The notes under the pieces are model-generated. The model was not told the origin of the DNA. It did not search any database and saw only the letters and a list, made by a program, of their open reading frames with translations. DNA of 21,426 nucleotides. Origin: an uncultured Oscillospiraceae bacterium (GTDB lineage: Bacteria > Bacillota > Clostridia > Oscillospirales > Oscillospiraceae). Location: NCBI GenBank assembly GCA_900752445.1, contig CAADVN010000067.1, positions 1 through 21,426 of the forward strand. Reading direction: 5' to 3'. Shown piece after piece: positions 13,801 through 21,310 of the stretch; the stretch's first letter is position 1, and every line of letters begins with the position of its first letter. Position numbers and translations under genes: made by a program.

Positions 13801-16167
13801 TTACCGCCGCTCGTTCACATAGGTCGAGACGCGGTCCTGTATGAGGCTGGCGGCCTGCTCGGCGGTCTTTGCGCCCGCGAAGAAGTCGGCGCTCTCCTCG
13901 GTGACGAGGTCCATGATGTTTTGGTCGTAGCTGTAGCAGCGGTCCACGGAGCCGATGAGCTCGCGCAGCTGCGCCTCCTGCTCCTCGTCCATGGCGTAGA
14001 CCTCGATGTAGAAGTCGTCCCAGCCCCAGCCGCCAGTGGAGACTTCGACCTTCTCGCCGGTCTCTGGGTCGGTCTCGTACTGCTTCTCCATGGCCTTCGC
14101 CACAGCGGCGTCGAAGGCGGCCTGGTTGATGGGGTAGCCGTATATATAGTGGTTTTCGTTGCTATAGTAGTCCTCGACCAGCATGGCGCGGACGAAGCGC
14201 CAGGCGGCGTCCGTGTCCTTGCAGGTAGCGCTGATGCTCAGGCTGCTGCCGGTCGGCGTTATGACGTTGCCGCTGCCCTCGGCTGACGGGAAGCCCTTGA
14301 AAGCCAGATGTCCGCCGAACATGGCCTCGTACATCTGGAAGCTGTCAAAGTCGTTGGCCGAGAAGGTGGCGAGCAGCTGCCTGCCGCTGGAGACCAGGGC
14401 CGGGGTGCTCTCGTAGTTGCCGCTGTCGTAGTTGTATTCCTCGGGGAACATGTTGCAGAAGTTCAGCACGTCGATGAAGTCCTGGCCGTTGAAGCTGCAC
14501 TCGCCGGTGGCCCAATCCACGTACTCGTCCAGGTTCAGCGCTAGCATGGACTGGAGCATGGCGGCCTTGGTGGCGCCCGGGTCGAGGACGTACTGCACCT
14601 CCGGGTGCGCGTTTATGACGTCCATCATCTCCTGGAGCGTCCAGCCCATCTCCTCGCCCACGACGTCGGCGTTGCCGACGAGGCTCATTATGCCGAAGGC
14701 CGAGGCTATGCTGTAGAGCTTGCCGTCCGTCTCCATGGCCTTGAGGATGTTGGGGATGAAGCTCTCGCGTGAAAGCTCGCTGTCCGAGTCTATGAGGGTG
14801 TAGAGGTCACAGAGCAGGCCCTTCGCGGCGTACTGCTCTATGGGCAGCTGGTCGGAGACGAAGATGTCGGGCACGTTGCCGCTGATTATCTCAGTGTTCA
14901 GCTTGGTCACGCCGGCGCTGTAGTTGTCCTCTGTGTTGAACTGGGAGTAGTCCACGACCTCGATGCGCACGTCCTTGTTGGCGCGGTTGAATTTAAGCAC
15001 CTGGCTGCTCAGGTCCTGGTTTATGTAGTTGCAGGCGAGGCGCAGGGTCGTTACCTTGGGCAGGCTGGCGGCGTCCACCTGCTTCACGCGGGCGAGCTCC
15101 GTCTTGTCGCTGCTGTAGTCTGAGAGCAGGCAGATGAGCTCGTCGTTCTCGTCCATGAAAACGCTGCGCAGGCTGCTCTCGTCGATGTCGCAGTTTATAA
15201 GCAGGGCAAGCTTGGTCGAGGTCTGCGTGTCGATGTCGTAGCCGTAGAGGGTCGAGCTGTCTATGTAGCAGAAGCTATAGCTGCCCGCGCTTGAATAGAG
15301 CTGATAGGCGGCGTAGGGCAGGCTGATATCCTCGTCGAAGCTCTTCGTCTCAAAGTTGAAGGGGCGCAGCACGGAGCCGTCGCCCTCATGGCCGCGGAAA
15401 GCGGGCCTGCCGTCGGGCAGGACGACGGGCGCGTCCCACCAGTTCCCGAGGTCCTCGCACAGCTGCACCTGGCCCTGGGCGTCCACGAAGACGGCGATGT
15501 GCTGGTTGTACATCAGCAGCGCGCTGCCGTCTGGCCCGGCGCATATGTAGCTGAGGTTGTTCGAGGAGCCCCACATGTCGTCCTGGCCCTGGAGCTTCTG
15601 CGCCACGGCCTCCGCGGCGGCTGTGAGGTCTATGGTGCCCTTCTCAGCGCCGGTGGAGTCCAGCAGGCGCAGATAGTCCGTGCTGGAATACTCTGCGTAC
15701 TCGTATTTTTCCTCCTCGGTGCCAGAGAAGCCCTCGGGCAGGTTGAAGGTGGTCATGCTCACCGTCTCAGAGACGAGCAGGTCGCCGTTTTCGGCGGCTG
15801 CGACGCTGTTTATGTAAGAGTAGCTGTCCTCGCTCTCCTGCGAGGCGGCGGGAGGCGCGTAGCCCGTCAGCTGGCTCATCGTGCCGCTCGCGGCGTCCAC
15901 GCACCAGAGCTTCTCAACGGAGCGCTGCGCCTCCTCGTCGTAGTCCGAGGTATTGAAGTAGAACTTGCCCCCGGCAAAGCTGACGTTGGAGACATATCCC
16001 GCGGCGCTGCCGAGGTCGGTGAACTCCGAGGTCCAGACGAGGCCCGTGGCCTCCTGCCCCGGCACGTCCGTCGTCTGCTCTTTCTCGGTGCTGCCGCAGC
16101 CGGAGAGCAGCCCCACTATGAGCGCGGCTGTAAGCAAAAACGCTGCAAAGCGTTTCCCATCCTTCAT
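13801..16167 (-). CDS. Large lipoprotein: propeller-like N-terminus fused to a solute-binding domain
   Basis: This 788-residue lipoprotein has a signal peptide with Cys24 in GLLSGC. Residues about 42-370 form short beta-rich units containing recurring patterns such as GGKFYFNTSD, AENGDLLVSE, GPDGSALLMY and DENDELICLLSD, suggesting a beta-propeller-like fold. Residues about 371-788 resemble a family 1 solute-binding protein (VTTLRLACNYINQDLSSQV, SGNVPDIFVSDQLPIEQYA, GKLYSIASAF). No permease or ATPase gene adjoins it, so it is an orphan, perhaps a sensor or a binding protein for a distant transporter. The ATG start has GGAGG 8 bases upstream and a consensus promoter. The fold assignment of the N-terminal half is by pattern only and less certain than that of the C-terminal half. 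Confidence 0.82.
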   Translation of the reverse strand: MKDGKRFAAFLLTAALIVGLLSGCGSTEKEQTTDVPGQEATGLVWTSEFTDLGSAAGYVSNVSFAGGKFYFNTSDYDEEAQRSVEKLWCVDAASGTMSQLTGYAPPAASQESEDSYSYINSVAAAENGDLLVSETVSMTTFNLPEGFSGTEEEKYEYAEYSSTDYLRLLDSTGAEKGTIDLTAAAEAVAQKLQGQDDMWGSSNNLSYICAGPDGSALLMYNQHIAVFVDAQGQVQLCEDLGNWWDAPVVLPDGRPAFRGHEGDGSVLRPFNFETKSFDEDISLPYAAYQLYSSAGSYSFCYIDSSTLYGYDIDTQTSTKLALLINCDIDESSLRSVFMDENDELICLLSDYSSDKTELARVKQVDAASLPKVTTLRLACNYINQDLSSQVLKFNRANKDVRIEVVDYSQFNTEDNYSAGVTKLNTEIISGNVPDIFVSDQLPIEQYAAKGLLCDLYTLIDSDSELSRESFIPNILKAMETDGKLYSIASAFGIMSLVGNADVVGEEMGWTLQEMMDVINAHPEVQYVLDPGATKAAMLQSMLALNLDEYVDWATGECSFNGQDFIDVLNFCNMFPEEYNYDSGNYESTPALVSSGRQLLATFSANDFDSFQMYEAMFGGHLAFKGFPSAEGSGNVITPTGSSLSISATCKDTDAAWRFVRAMLVEDYYSNENHYIYGYPINQAAFDAAVAKAMEKQYETDPETGEKVEVSTGGWGWDDFYIEVYAMDEEQEAQLRELIGSVDRCYSYDQNIMDLVTEESADFFAGAKTAEQAASLIQDRVSTYVNERR

Positions 16168-16213
16168 TTCTCAGTCCTCCAATAACTGTATTATTCTTGA
16201 TAACACGGTGGTG

Positions 16214-16242
16214 ATTATAACACCCCGAACTGTATCTGTCAA
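16214..16242 (-). promoter_or_regulatory. Consensus sigma-A promoter of the large lipoprotein gene
   Basis: On the minus strand a perfect TTGACA (16242-16237) and a perfect TATAAT (16219-16214) are 17 bases apart. The -10 box lies 46 bases before the start codon at 16167. This is the best promoter in the window. Confidence 0.92.
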
Positions 16243-16251
16243 TGTAAGACG

Positions 16252-16280
16252 GTTTAAACGCCGATTAAGTTTCGATTAAG
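16252..16280 (-). repeat. Direct repeats upstream of the lipoprotein promoter
   Basis: The plus strand reads CGATTAAG at 16262-16269 and again at 16273-16280, an exact 8-base repeat with an 11-base period (one helical turn). The palindrome GTTTAAAC (16252-16259) lies between them and the -35 box. Spacing and position upstream of -35 resemble sites for OmpR/PhoB-type regulators; no specific regulator is identified. Confidence 0.5.
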
Positions 16281-16287
16281 CTGCGGA

Positions 16288-16327
16288 AAAGAAAAAAGGC
16301 CGCGGGCCTGTTCAGGCTCCGCGGTCT
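16288..16327 (-). terminator. Rho-independent terminator of murC
   Basis: On the minus strand CCGCGG and GCCT, separated by a bulged A, pair with AGGC and CCGCGG around a GAAC loop, followed by CCTTTTTTCTTTTC. It sits about 20 bases after the murC stop and before the promoter of the next minus-strand gene. Confidence 0.88.
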
Positions 16328-16347
16328 TTTGCTATGGACGCTCACTT

Positions 16348-17712
16348 TCACACCAGGTGTTCGCCGATTTTATACACATCTCCGGCGCCGACGGTGAGGA
16401 TGATGTCACCGGGCCTGGCGGTGGCCTTCAGCGCCTGCTCTATCTGCTCGAAATCCGGGAAGAATCGGCAGTCCTCGATATGCTGTGCGAGGTCAGAAGA
16501 CGAGATGCCCAGAGTGTTGCGCTCCCTCGCGGCATAGATCTCGGCCAGGAAGGTGATATCCGGCCTTCGCAGCTGCTCTATGAAGTCGTCAAAGAGCGCC
16601 GCCGTGCGCGTGTAGGTGTGCGGCTGGAAGACCAGTATCGTGCGCTTGTAACCGAGCGGTTCCACCGCGTCCAGAAGGGCCTTGAGCTCGCCCGGATGGT
16701 GGGCGTAGTCATCGTAGATGTCCGCGCCGTTGTACTTGCCCTTGAACTCGAAGCGCCTCCCAGCGCCGTTGAAGCCCGCGAGGCCGTATTTTACCGCGTT
16801 CGGGCGCACGCCCAGGCAGATACAGGCCGCTGTCGCGGCCAGGGCGTTTTTTACGTTGTGCATACCCGGGATGTGCAGCGTCACGCTCGTAAACAGCTTG
16901 CCGTGACAGTAAATATCAAACTCGCTGTTCGCACCCACGCGCCTGATATTTCTCGCATAGACGTCCGCCCTGTCCGTCAGGCCGAAGGTGAACAGCTCCC
17001 GGCCCAGCGGCGCGAGCGCATCCATCGTGTTCCTGTCGTCGATATTCGCAACTATGCGCCCGTGCTCCGGGACCTTCGAGGCGAACTCACGGAACGAGCG
17101 CTTCACGTCGTCCAGGCCGCTGAAATAGTCCAGGTGGTCTGCTTCGATGTCCAGGATGACGGCTATCGTCGGCCTGAAGTATAAAAACGAGTCGTGGTAC
17201 TCGCAGCTCTCCAGTATGATGGTATCCCCGCCGCCTACGCGGTGGCCGGCGTGCAGCAGCGGCAGCGTGCCGCCTATCATGACAGTCGGGTCGCGCTCAG
17301 CAGCCATGAGGATGTGGGTGCACATGCTCGTCGTCGTGGTCTTGCCGTGCGTGCCCGCGATGCACAGGGCGTTGTCATAGTCGCGCATGATCGCGCCCCA
17401 GGCCTGCGCGCGCTCGAAGACCGGCACGCCCCTCGCCTTGGCCTCCACGATCTCCGGATTGTCGTCGCGCACCGCCGCAGTCCTCACCACGAACTGGATG
17501 TCCGGCGCGACGTTCATGGCCGAATGGCCTATCTTGATGTCGATGCCCAAGCTGCGCAGATAGCGCGTCTTCTCGCTCTCGGCCATGTCCGAGCCGTCTA
17601 TGACCAGGCCCATGCCCGCCAGCACCTCTGCCAGCGGCGCCATCGAGACCCCGCCCGCTCCGATGAGATGCCCGCGCTTGCCCGGTTTCAGATAATTTTC
17701 AAAGTCTGCCAT
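16348..17712 (-). CDS. murC: UDP-N-acetylmuramate--L-alanine ligase
   Basis: This 454-residue cytoplasmic enzyme joins L-alanine to UDP-N-acetylmuramic acid with ATP, the first peptide step of peptidoglycan precursor synthesis. The N-terminal nucleotide-binding segment is HLIGAGGVSMAPLAEVL with the SD (41-42) typical of MurC. The ATP loop is GTHGKTTTT (120-128) and the C-terminal domain carries DDYAHHP. Length is normal for MurC. The ATG at 17712 has TTGGAGC upstream on the minus strand. It is transcribed alone, divergently from the CCA-adding enzyme gene, with a terminator after it. The identification is secure; Mpl and MurD-F differ in the N-terminal region and the DDYAHHP context. Confidence 0.96.
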   Translation of the reverse strand: MADFENYLKPGKRGHLIGAGGVSMAPLAEVLAGMGLVIDGSDMAESEKTRYLRSLGIDIKIGHSAMNVAPDIQFVVRTAAVRDDNPEIVEAKARGVPVFERAQAWGAIMRDYDNALCIAGTHGKTTTTSMCTHILMAAERDPTVMIGGTLPLLHAGHRVGGGDTIILESCEYHDSFLYFRPTIAVILDIEADHLDYFSGLDDVKRSFREFASKVPEHGRIVANIDDRNTMDALAPLGRELFTFGLTDRADVYARNIRRVGANSEFDIYCHGKLFTSVTLHIPGMHNVKNALAATAACICLGVRPNAVKYGLAGFNGAGRRFEFKGKYNGADIYDDYAHHPGELKALLDAVEPLGYKRTILVFQPHTYTRTAALFDDFIEQLRRPDITFLAEIYAARERNTLGISSSDLAQHIEDCRFFPDFEQIEQALKATARPGDIILTVGAGDVYKIGEHLV

Positions 17713-17742
17713 ATATGCTCCAAGTCCCCGAAAAAATATGTC

Positions 17743-17771
17743 TTGTTATTTCTCTGAGATTATAATACATT
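17743..17771 (+). promoter_or_regulatory. Candidate promoter of the CCA-adding enzyme operon
   Basis: TTGTTA (17743-17748) and TACATT (17766-17771) are 17 bases apart. It overlaps the murC promoter in the opposite direction, so the two may compete for polymerase. Both boxes are partial matches. Confidence 0.4.
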
Positions 17772-17787
17772 ATGCTTAACAATACAA
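17759..17787 (-). promoter_or_regulatory. Promoter of murC
   Basis: On the minus strand TTGTAT (17787-17782) and a perfect TATAAT (17764-17759) are 17 bases apart, 47 bases before the murC ATG. The -35 box is weak. Confidence 0.6.
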
Positions 17788-17807
17788 GGATTAAAACAGG
17801 AGCCCAC

Positions 17808-18944
17808 ATGAAACCTGCGCCCAAATTTGTGCTCGAAATACTGGACATTCTCGTAGAAAACAGATATAATGCCTGCCTCGTGGGCGGCTGCGTGCGGGAC
17901 CAGCTGCTCGGCAGTCAGCCCTCCGACTGGGATATCGCCACCTCGGCCCGGCCCGAGGACGTGCTGGGCCTGTTCCCTCGCACCGTGGCGACAGGGCTCA
18001 GGCACGGAACCGTGACAGTAATGAGCGGCGGGCACGCCGTCGAAGTGACCTCCTTCCGCAGCGATGGCGCCTATACCGACCACCGCAGGCCTGAGAGCGT
18101 GACCTTCGGCTGCTCGCTGGAGGCTGACCTGGCGCGCCGGGACTTCACCGTCAACGCCATGGCCATGGACGCCGAGGGCCGGCTCACAGACCCTTTCGGC
18201 GGGCTTGAAGACCTGCGCCGCGGCCTGCTCCGCTGCGTCGGCGAGCCTGAGCTTCGCTTCGACGAAGACGCGCTGCGCATGCTCCGGGCGGTTCGGCTGT
18301 CGGCCCAGCTGGGCTTCGACATCGAGTCGAACACCATGGCCGCCCTGCGGCGCATGGCCCCGCTGGCCGCCCGGCTCTCTGCCGAGCGCGTGCGCGACGA
18401 GCTTCTCAAACTGCTGTGGACTCCGCGCTGCAGCTATGTCTGGAAGCTCGTTGACCTCGGCCTGCTCGGCAGTTTCCTGAGCCCGGGCCACGCCTCGCAG
18501 AGGCATGACTACGCCGGCCTGCCCGCCGGCTCCAGGCTCGCGCACTTCTGCTTCGACTTAGAAGCAGGTGGATATATTACGTCAACTAATAAACTACTTT
18601 CAGCACTGCGTATGGACAAGGTCTCCGTCCAGGCTACAGCTGCTGCGGTGGAAATACTGCGCTCGGGCAGCCGGGACTGGAAGCGGCTCCTGCGTGACCA
18701 CGGAGAGGCCCCGGTAGTCATGGCATACCCTAATGATGCGGATCTGCAGCGCGTTTTACGCTCGGATGAGTGCTGGAAGCTTTCAGACCTCGCCATAGGC
18801 GGGCGTGAGCTGTTGGCCCTCGGCTATACCGGCCCCGAGCTGGGCAAGGCGCTTGAAGAGCTTCTCGAGCACGTCATAGATAATCCGGATGATAATGATG
18901 CTGATATATTATGTAGACTTGCAGACAGAAAGGTGTTAAACTGA
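17808..18944 (+). CDS. CCA tRNA nucleotidyltransferase / poly(A) polymerase family protein
   Basis: This 378-residue protein has the class II nucleotidyltransferase head: LVGGCVRDQLLG (24-35), catalytic DWD (40-42), RRDFTVNAMAM, and the RNA/nucleotide-binding neck ELRFDEDALRMLRAVRLSAQLGF. Its likely job is adding or repairing the 3' CCA end of tRNA; poly(A) polymerase activity cannot be excluded. The ATG at 17808 is chosen for AGGAG 5 bases upstream; an upstream in-frame ATG at 17772 falls next to the promoter. The C-terminal part is divergent: the HD-type metal motif of many bacterial homologues is not visible, and DNA around 18550-18610 and the last 55 bases is more AT-rich than the rest. 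The stop overlaps the next start (TGATG). Confidence 0.9.
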   Translation: MKPAPKFVLEILDILVENRYNACLVGGCVRDQLLGSQPSDWDIATSARPEDVLGLFPRTVATGLRHGTVTVMSGGHAVEVTSFRSDGAYTDHRRPESVTFGCSLEADLARRDFTVNAMAMDAEGRLTDPFGGLEDLRRGLLRCVGEPELRFDEDALRMLRAVRLSAQLGFDIESNTMAALRRMAPLAARLSAERVRDELLKLLWTPRCSYVWKLVDLGLLGSFLSPGHASQRHDYAGLPAGSRLAHFCFDLEAGGYITSTNKLLSALRMDKVSVQATAAAVEILRSGSRDWKRLLRDHGEAPVVMAYPNDADLQRVLRSDECWKLSDLAIGGRELLALGYTGPELGKALEELLEHVIDNPDDNDADILCRLADRKVLN

Positions 18945-19510
18945 TGGACAGTTGGGAAAAGCTTAAAAGCGAGTGTCTGGCCTGCCGCCGCTGCGGGCTG
19001 AGCGAGACGAGAAAGCACGTGGTCTTCGGTGTCGGCCCGTATGATGCTGAGGTGTTTTTCATAGGCGAGGGCCCGGGCGAACAGGAGGACCTGAAGGGCG
19101 AGCCCTTTGTGGGCCGCGCGGGCAAGCTGCTTGACGACATGCTCGAGCTCATAGAGCTTGACCGCACGCGCGTCTACATAGGCAACATGGTGAAGTGCCG
19201 CCCGCCGCAGAACCGCGACCCCCTGAACATCGAGCAGGAGGCCTGCGCCGAATGGCTGAATCGCCAGCTGGGGCTGATGAATCCGAAGATCATCGTCTGC
19301 CTTGGCCGCATCGCTGCGATGAAGTTTATAAAACCGGACTTCAAGATCACGCAGGAGCACGGCAAGTGGTTCAACGTAGAAGGGCGCCGCGTCATGGCGC
19401 TCTACCACCCAGCCGCACTGCTCCGTGATGTGCACAAGCGTCCGGACACCTTTGACGACCTCAAGCGGCTCCAGGCCGAGATACGCTCGATCTGCGTGCG
19501 CACCTATTGA
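18944..19510 (+). CDS. Uracil-DNA glycosylase, family 4 (iron-sulfur)
   Basis: This 188-residue protein matches the thermostable family 4 uracil-DNA glycosylases, which remove uracil from DNA and hold a 4Fe-4S cluster. The four cluster cysteines are C14, C17, C85 and C101, at the spacing known from Thermotoga. Motif 1 is GEGPGEQED (41-49) and motif 2 is HPAALL (155-160). KCRPPQNRDP follows C85's strand as in the family. The ATG overlaps the stop of the preceding gene by one base, and AAAGGTG is just upstream. It is a complete, normal-length protein and begins base-excision repair in the cytoplasm. The pairing with a CCA-adding enzyme does not suggest a shared pathway; it looks like a housekeeping operon. 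Confidence 0.95.
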   Translation: MDSWEKLKSECLACRRCGLSETRKHVVFGVGPYDAEVFFIGEGPGEQEDLKGEPFVGRAGKLLDDMLELIELDRTRVYIGNMVKCRPPQNRDPLNIEQEACAEWLNRQLGLMNPKIIVCLGRIAAMKFIKPDFKITQEHGKWFNVEGRRVMALYHPAALLRDVHKRPDTFDDLKRLQAEIRSICVRTY

Positions 19511-19527
19511 CAGAAAGGCGCATATTT

Positions 19528-20430
19528 ATGCTTCATTTCCGCAAGCTGTCCATCACCGACAGGGGCTGGGCGGCTCCCTTCATTGCAGCCGAGGATTCGC
19601 GCTCGGCGGACTACAATTTCGGGAACATCTACATGTGGGACGGCGCGTTCCGGCAGCACCTGGCCTCAGTTGAGGGGCGGCTCCTGACAAAGCTCAGGTA
19701 TGAGGACATGCCTTTTTTCGCCTTCCCCATCGGCTCCGGCGAGCTTCGCCCTGCCATTGACGCGCTGACTGAATTTGCCGCGCACAGGGGCTATCCCCTG
19801 GCTATCCGCGGCGTCACGGATGAGCACCGCGAGCTGTTGGAGCAGTCATATCCTGGCAGATTCATCTTTGCAGAGGACAGGAACTGCTTTGATTACATGT
19901 ATTCGGCTGAGAAGCTTTCGAGCCTTGCCGGAAAAAAGCTGCATGGCAAGCGCAACTTCTGCAATCGCTTTGAAAAGGAGCATTCATGGGAGTTCCGCCC
20001 GCTGACTCCCGAGCTCATGCCCTGGTGTATGAGCATGCTGGGCGAGTGGCAGGGCAGCTATGAGGCTCCGCCTGAGGGCCTGGACGACGAGCATGCCGCC
20101 ATAGTACGCGGCTTCATGCGCTGGAAGGAGCTGGGCCTTGAGGGCGGTGTGCTCTTTGCGGACGGGAAAATCGCCGGCTTCACTGTGGGCGAGGTGATAT
20201 CCTCGGACACCTTTGACGTACACTTTGAGAAAGCATTCGCCTCCATGCCCGGCGCCTACCCCATGGTGTGCCGAGAGTTTGCAAGGCAGATACTGCGCGA
20301 GCACCCGAACATTGTCTATCTGAACCGTGAGGACGATATGGGGCTGGAGAACCTGCGTTCGGCGAAGCTCGAATACTATCCCGAGTTCCTGCTGAAAAAG
20401 TACACGGCGAGGGAGAGAGCCGATGTCTGA
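19528..20430 (+). CDS. DUF2156 (phosphatidylglycerol lysyltransferase C-terminal-like) protein
   Basis: This 300-residue protein has the tandem GNAT-like fold of DUF2156 proteins: an N-terminal half with DYNFGNIYMWDGAFRQH and a C-terminal half with KKLHGKRNFCNRFEKEH, GVLFADGKIAGFTVGEV and a closing YLNREDDMGLENLRSAKLEY. These patterns recur in stand-alone DUF2156 proteins of Clostridia. Related domains in MprF transfer aminoacyl groups from tRNA to lipid, but this protein lacks the membrane part and its reaction is unknown. The ATG at 19528 is used because AAAGGCG (19514-19520) is correctly placed. Its end overlaps the GNAT gene by 8 bases. It may acylate a soluble or surface amine substrate together with that neighbour, which is speculation. 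Confidence 0.85.
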   Translation: MLHFRKLSITDRGWAAPFIAAEDSRSADYNFGNIYMWDGAFRQHLASVEGRLLTKLRYEDMPFFAFPIGSGELRPAIDALTEFAAHRGYPLAIRGVTDEHRELLEQSYPGRFIFAEDRNCFDYMYSAEKLSSLAGKKLHGKRNFCNRFEKEHSWEFRPLTPELMPWCMSMLGEWQGSYEAPPEGLDDEHAAIVRGFMRWKELGLEGGVLFADGKIAGFTVGEVISSDTFDVHFEKAFASMPGAYPMVCREFARQILREHPNIVYLNREDDMGLENLRSAKLEYYPEFLLKKYTARERADV

Positions 20431-20980
20431 GTGCCTCTTTCGATATTCAACAAATGCGGATATTATTCCACTCACGAAGCTCTGGCAGGAGGTCTTCGGC
20501 GATGGGCCGGAACTGATCGGCGCCTATTTCCGGCTGCTGTGGAAGCCTGGGTACTGCGTTGTCGCGGAGTTGGATTCGCGCATAGAGGCGATGGGCCACT
20601 GTCTGCGCGGGCCTGCAGCGGCGGGGCTGGACTGTGCGTACATCTATGCGATGGCGACACGGGCCGGGCGGCGCGGCCGCGGCCTTGCAGCTGAGATAGG
20701 CAGAAGGCTCATAAGCGGGGCCTTCCACGAGGGGGCCGATGTGGTGGCTACGCTGCCGGCGGACGATGGCCTCTGCGGCTGGTACGAGGCCCGGCTGGGC
20801 ATGACGCCGCTGTTCAGGAAGGGCGGGCCCGGAGTGGAGTTCCCGGCTGAATGGTACGAGTTCGCGCGCATTTGCGGCGGCCACACGGAGAGCACGCCGC
20901 AAACGCTCCGGGCCATATCGCGGCCAGGCACCGATACCCGCCCCCTGAGCACCCTCGGCTGGGAGTGTACTTTTGACTGA
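20423..20980 (+). CDS. GNAT family N-acetyltransferase
   Basis: This 185-residue protein has a GNAT core. The acetyl-CoA pyrophosphate loop is visible in YAMATRAGRRGRGLAAEIGRRL (R-x-x-G-R-G), preceded by the beta strands CVVAELDSRIEAMGHCL and followed by VVATLPADDGLCGWYEARLGM, a typical end of the fold. The last 35 residues are Ser/Thr/Pro-rich and look unstructured. The ATG lies inside the end of the DUF2156 gene in another frame, with GAGGGAGAG upstream, so the two proteins are translationally coupled and may work on the same substrate, as is common for this gene pair. The substrate is unknown. A terminator follows. Confidence 0.88.
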   Translation: MSECLFRYSTNADIIPLTKLWQEVFGDGPELIGAYFRLLWKPGYCVVAELDSRIEAMGHCLRGPAAAGLDCAYIYAMATRAGRRGRGLAAEIGRRLISGAFHEGADVVATLPADDGLCGWYEARLGMTPLFRKGGPGVEFPAEWYEFARICGGHTESTPQTLRAISRPGTDTRPLSTLGWECTFD

Positions 20981-21005
20981 GACAGGAGCCTATATTCAAT
21001 AGCTG

Positions 21006-21035
21006 AAGGCGGCGCAATTGAGTGCCGCCTTTTTT
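21006..21035 (+). terminator. Rho-independent terminator after the GNAT gene
   Basis: AAGGCGGC (21006-21013) pairs perfectly with GCCGCCTT (21024-21031), followed by four more Ts. It ends the four-gene operon that starts at 17808. Confidence 0.92.
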
Positions 21036-21064
21036 CGTCTTGCCGCGTACCCTGCAAAAGTGCT

Positions 21065-21092
21065 TTGCTTTTTACCATTATTGTGATATAAT
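21065..21092 (+). promoter_or_regulatory. Extended -10 promoter of the leader RNA and last gene
   Basis: TTGCTT (21065-21070) is followed after 16 bases by TATAAT (21087-21092) with the extended -10 motif TGA at 21084-21086. Transcription should start near 21099, giving a leader of about 210 bases before the ATG at 21311. A second TGATATACT at 21212-21220 is a weaker candidate. Confidence 0.8.
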
Positions 21093-21098
21093 GTAATG

Positions 21099-21310
21099 TT
21101 GGACAGCATCTTAACTGAGAGTTCAGAGCCGTCCCGCAGGAGTACTGGTACAAATGTGTAAATAAAAAGGACGGAAATGCCAATTTTCCTGTAGCTTTTC
21201 GCCCCGGGTGTTGATATACTATCGGCTGGGCTGGGGATGGTATGCCCCTTCCCGCCTTACTATGATCACAGTACCCTGCTGACTATTGACAGCTGAAAGG
21301 AAGATCCAAT
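21099..21310 (+). ncRNA. Putative structured 5' leader RNA, family unknown
   Basis: About 210 untranslated bases hold several complementary segments. GCAGG-A-GTACTG (21136-21147) can pair with CAGTACCCTGC (21269-21279), 11 base pairs with one bulged A. CCGTCC (21129-21134) can pair with GGACGG (21169-21174), which would form a pseudoknot with the first helix or be an alternative to it. A GC-rich hairpin lies at 21224-21256 (GGC-GGG-GGGG with CCCC-CCC-GCC). I do not recognise a known riboswitch, 6S, tmRNA, SRP or RNase P signature. It could be a cis-regulatory leader or an independent small RNA. Confidence 0.45.

Noticed and set aside
21036..21310. Known RNA classes (tmRNA, 6S, SRP RNA, RNase P, T-box, cobalamin or c-di-GMP riboswitch) in the last intergenic region
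   Set aside because: None of the conserved sequence elements of these classes that I know is visible, so only an unassigned structured leader is reported.
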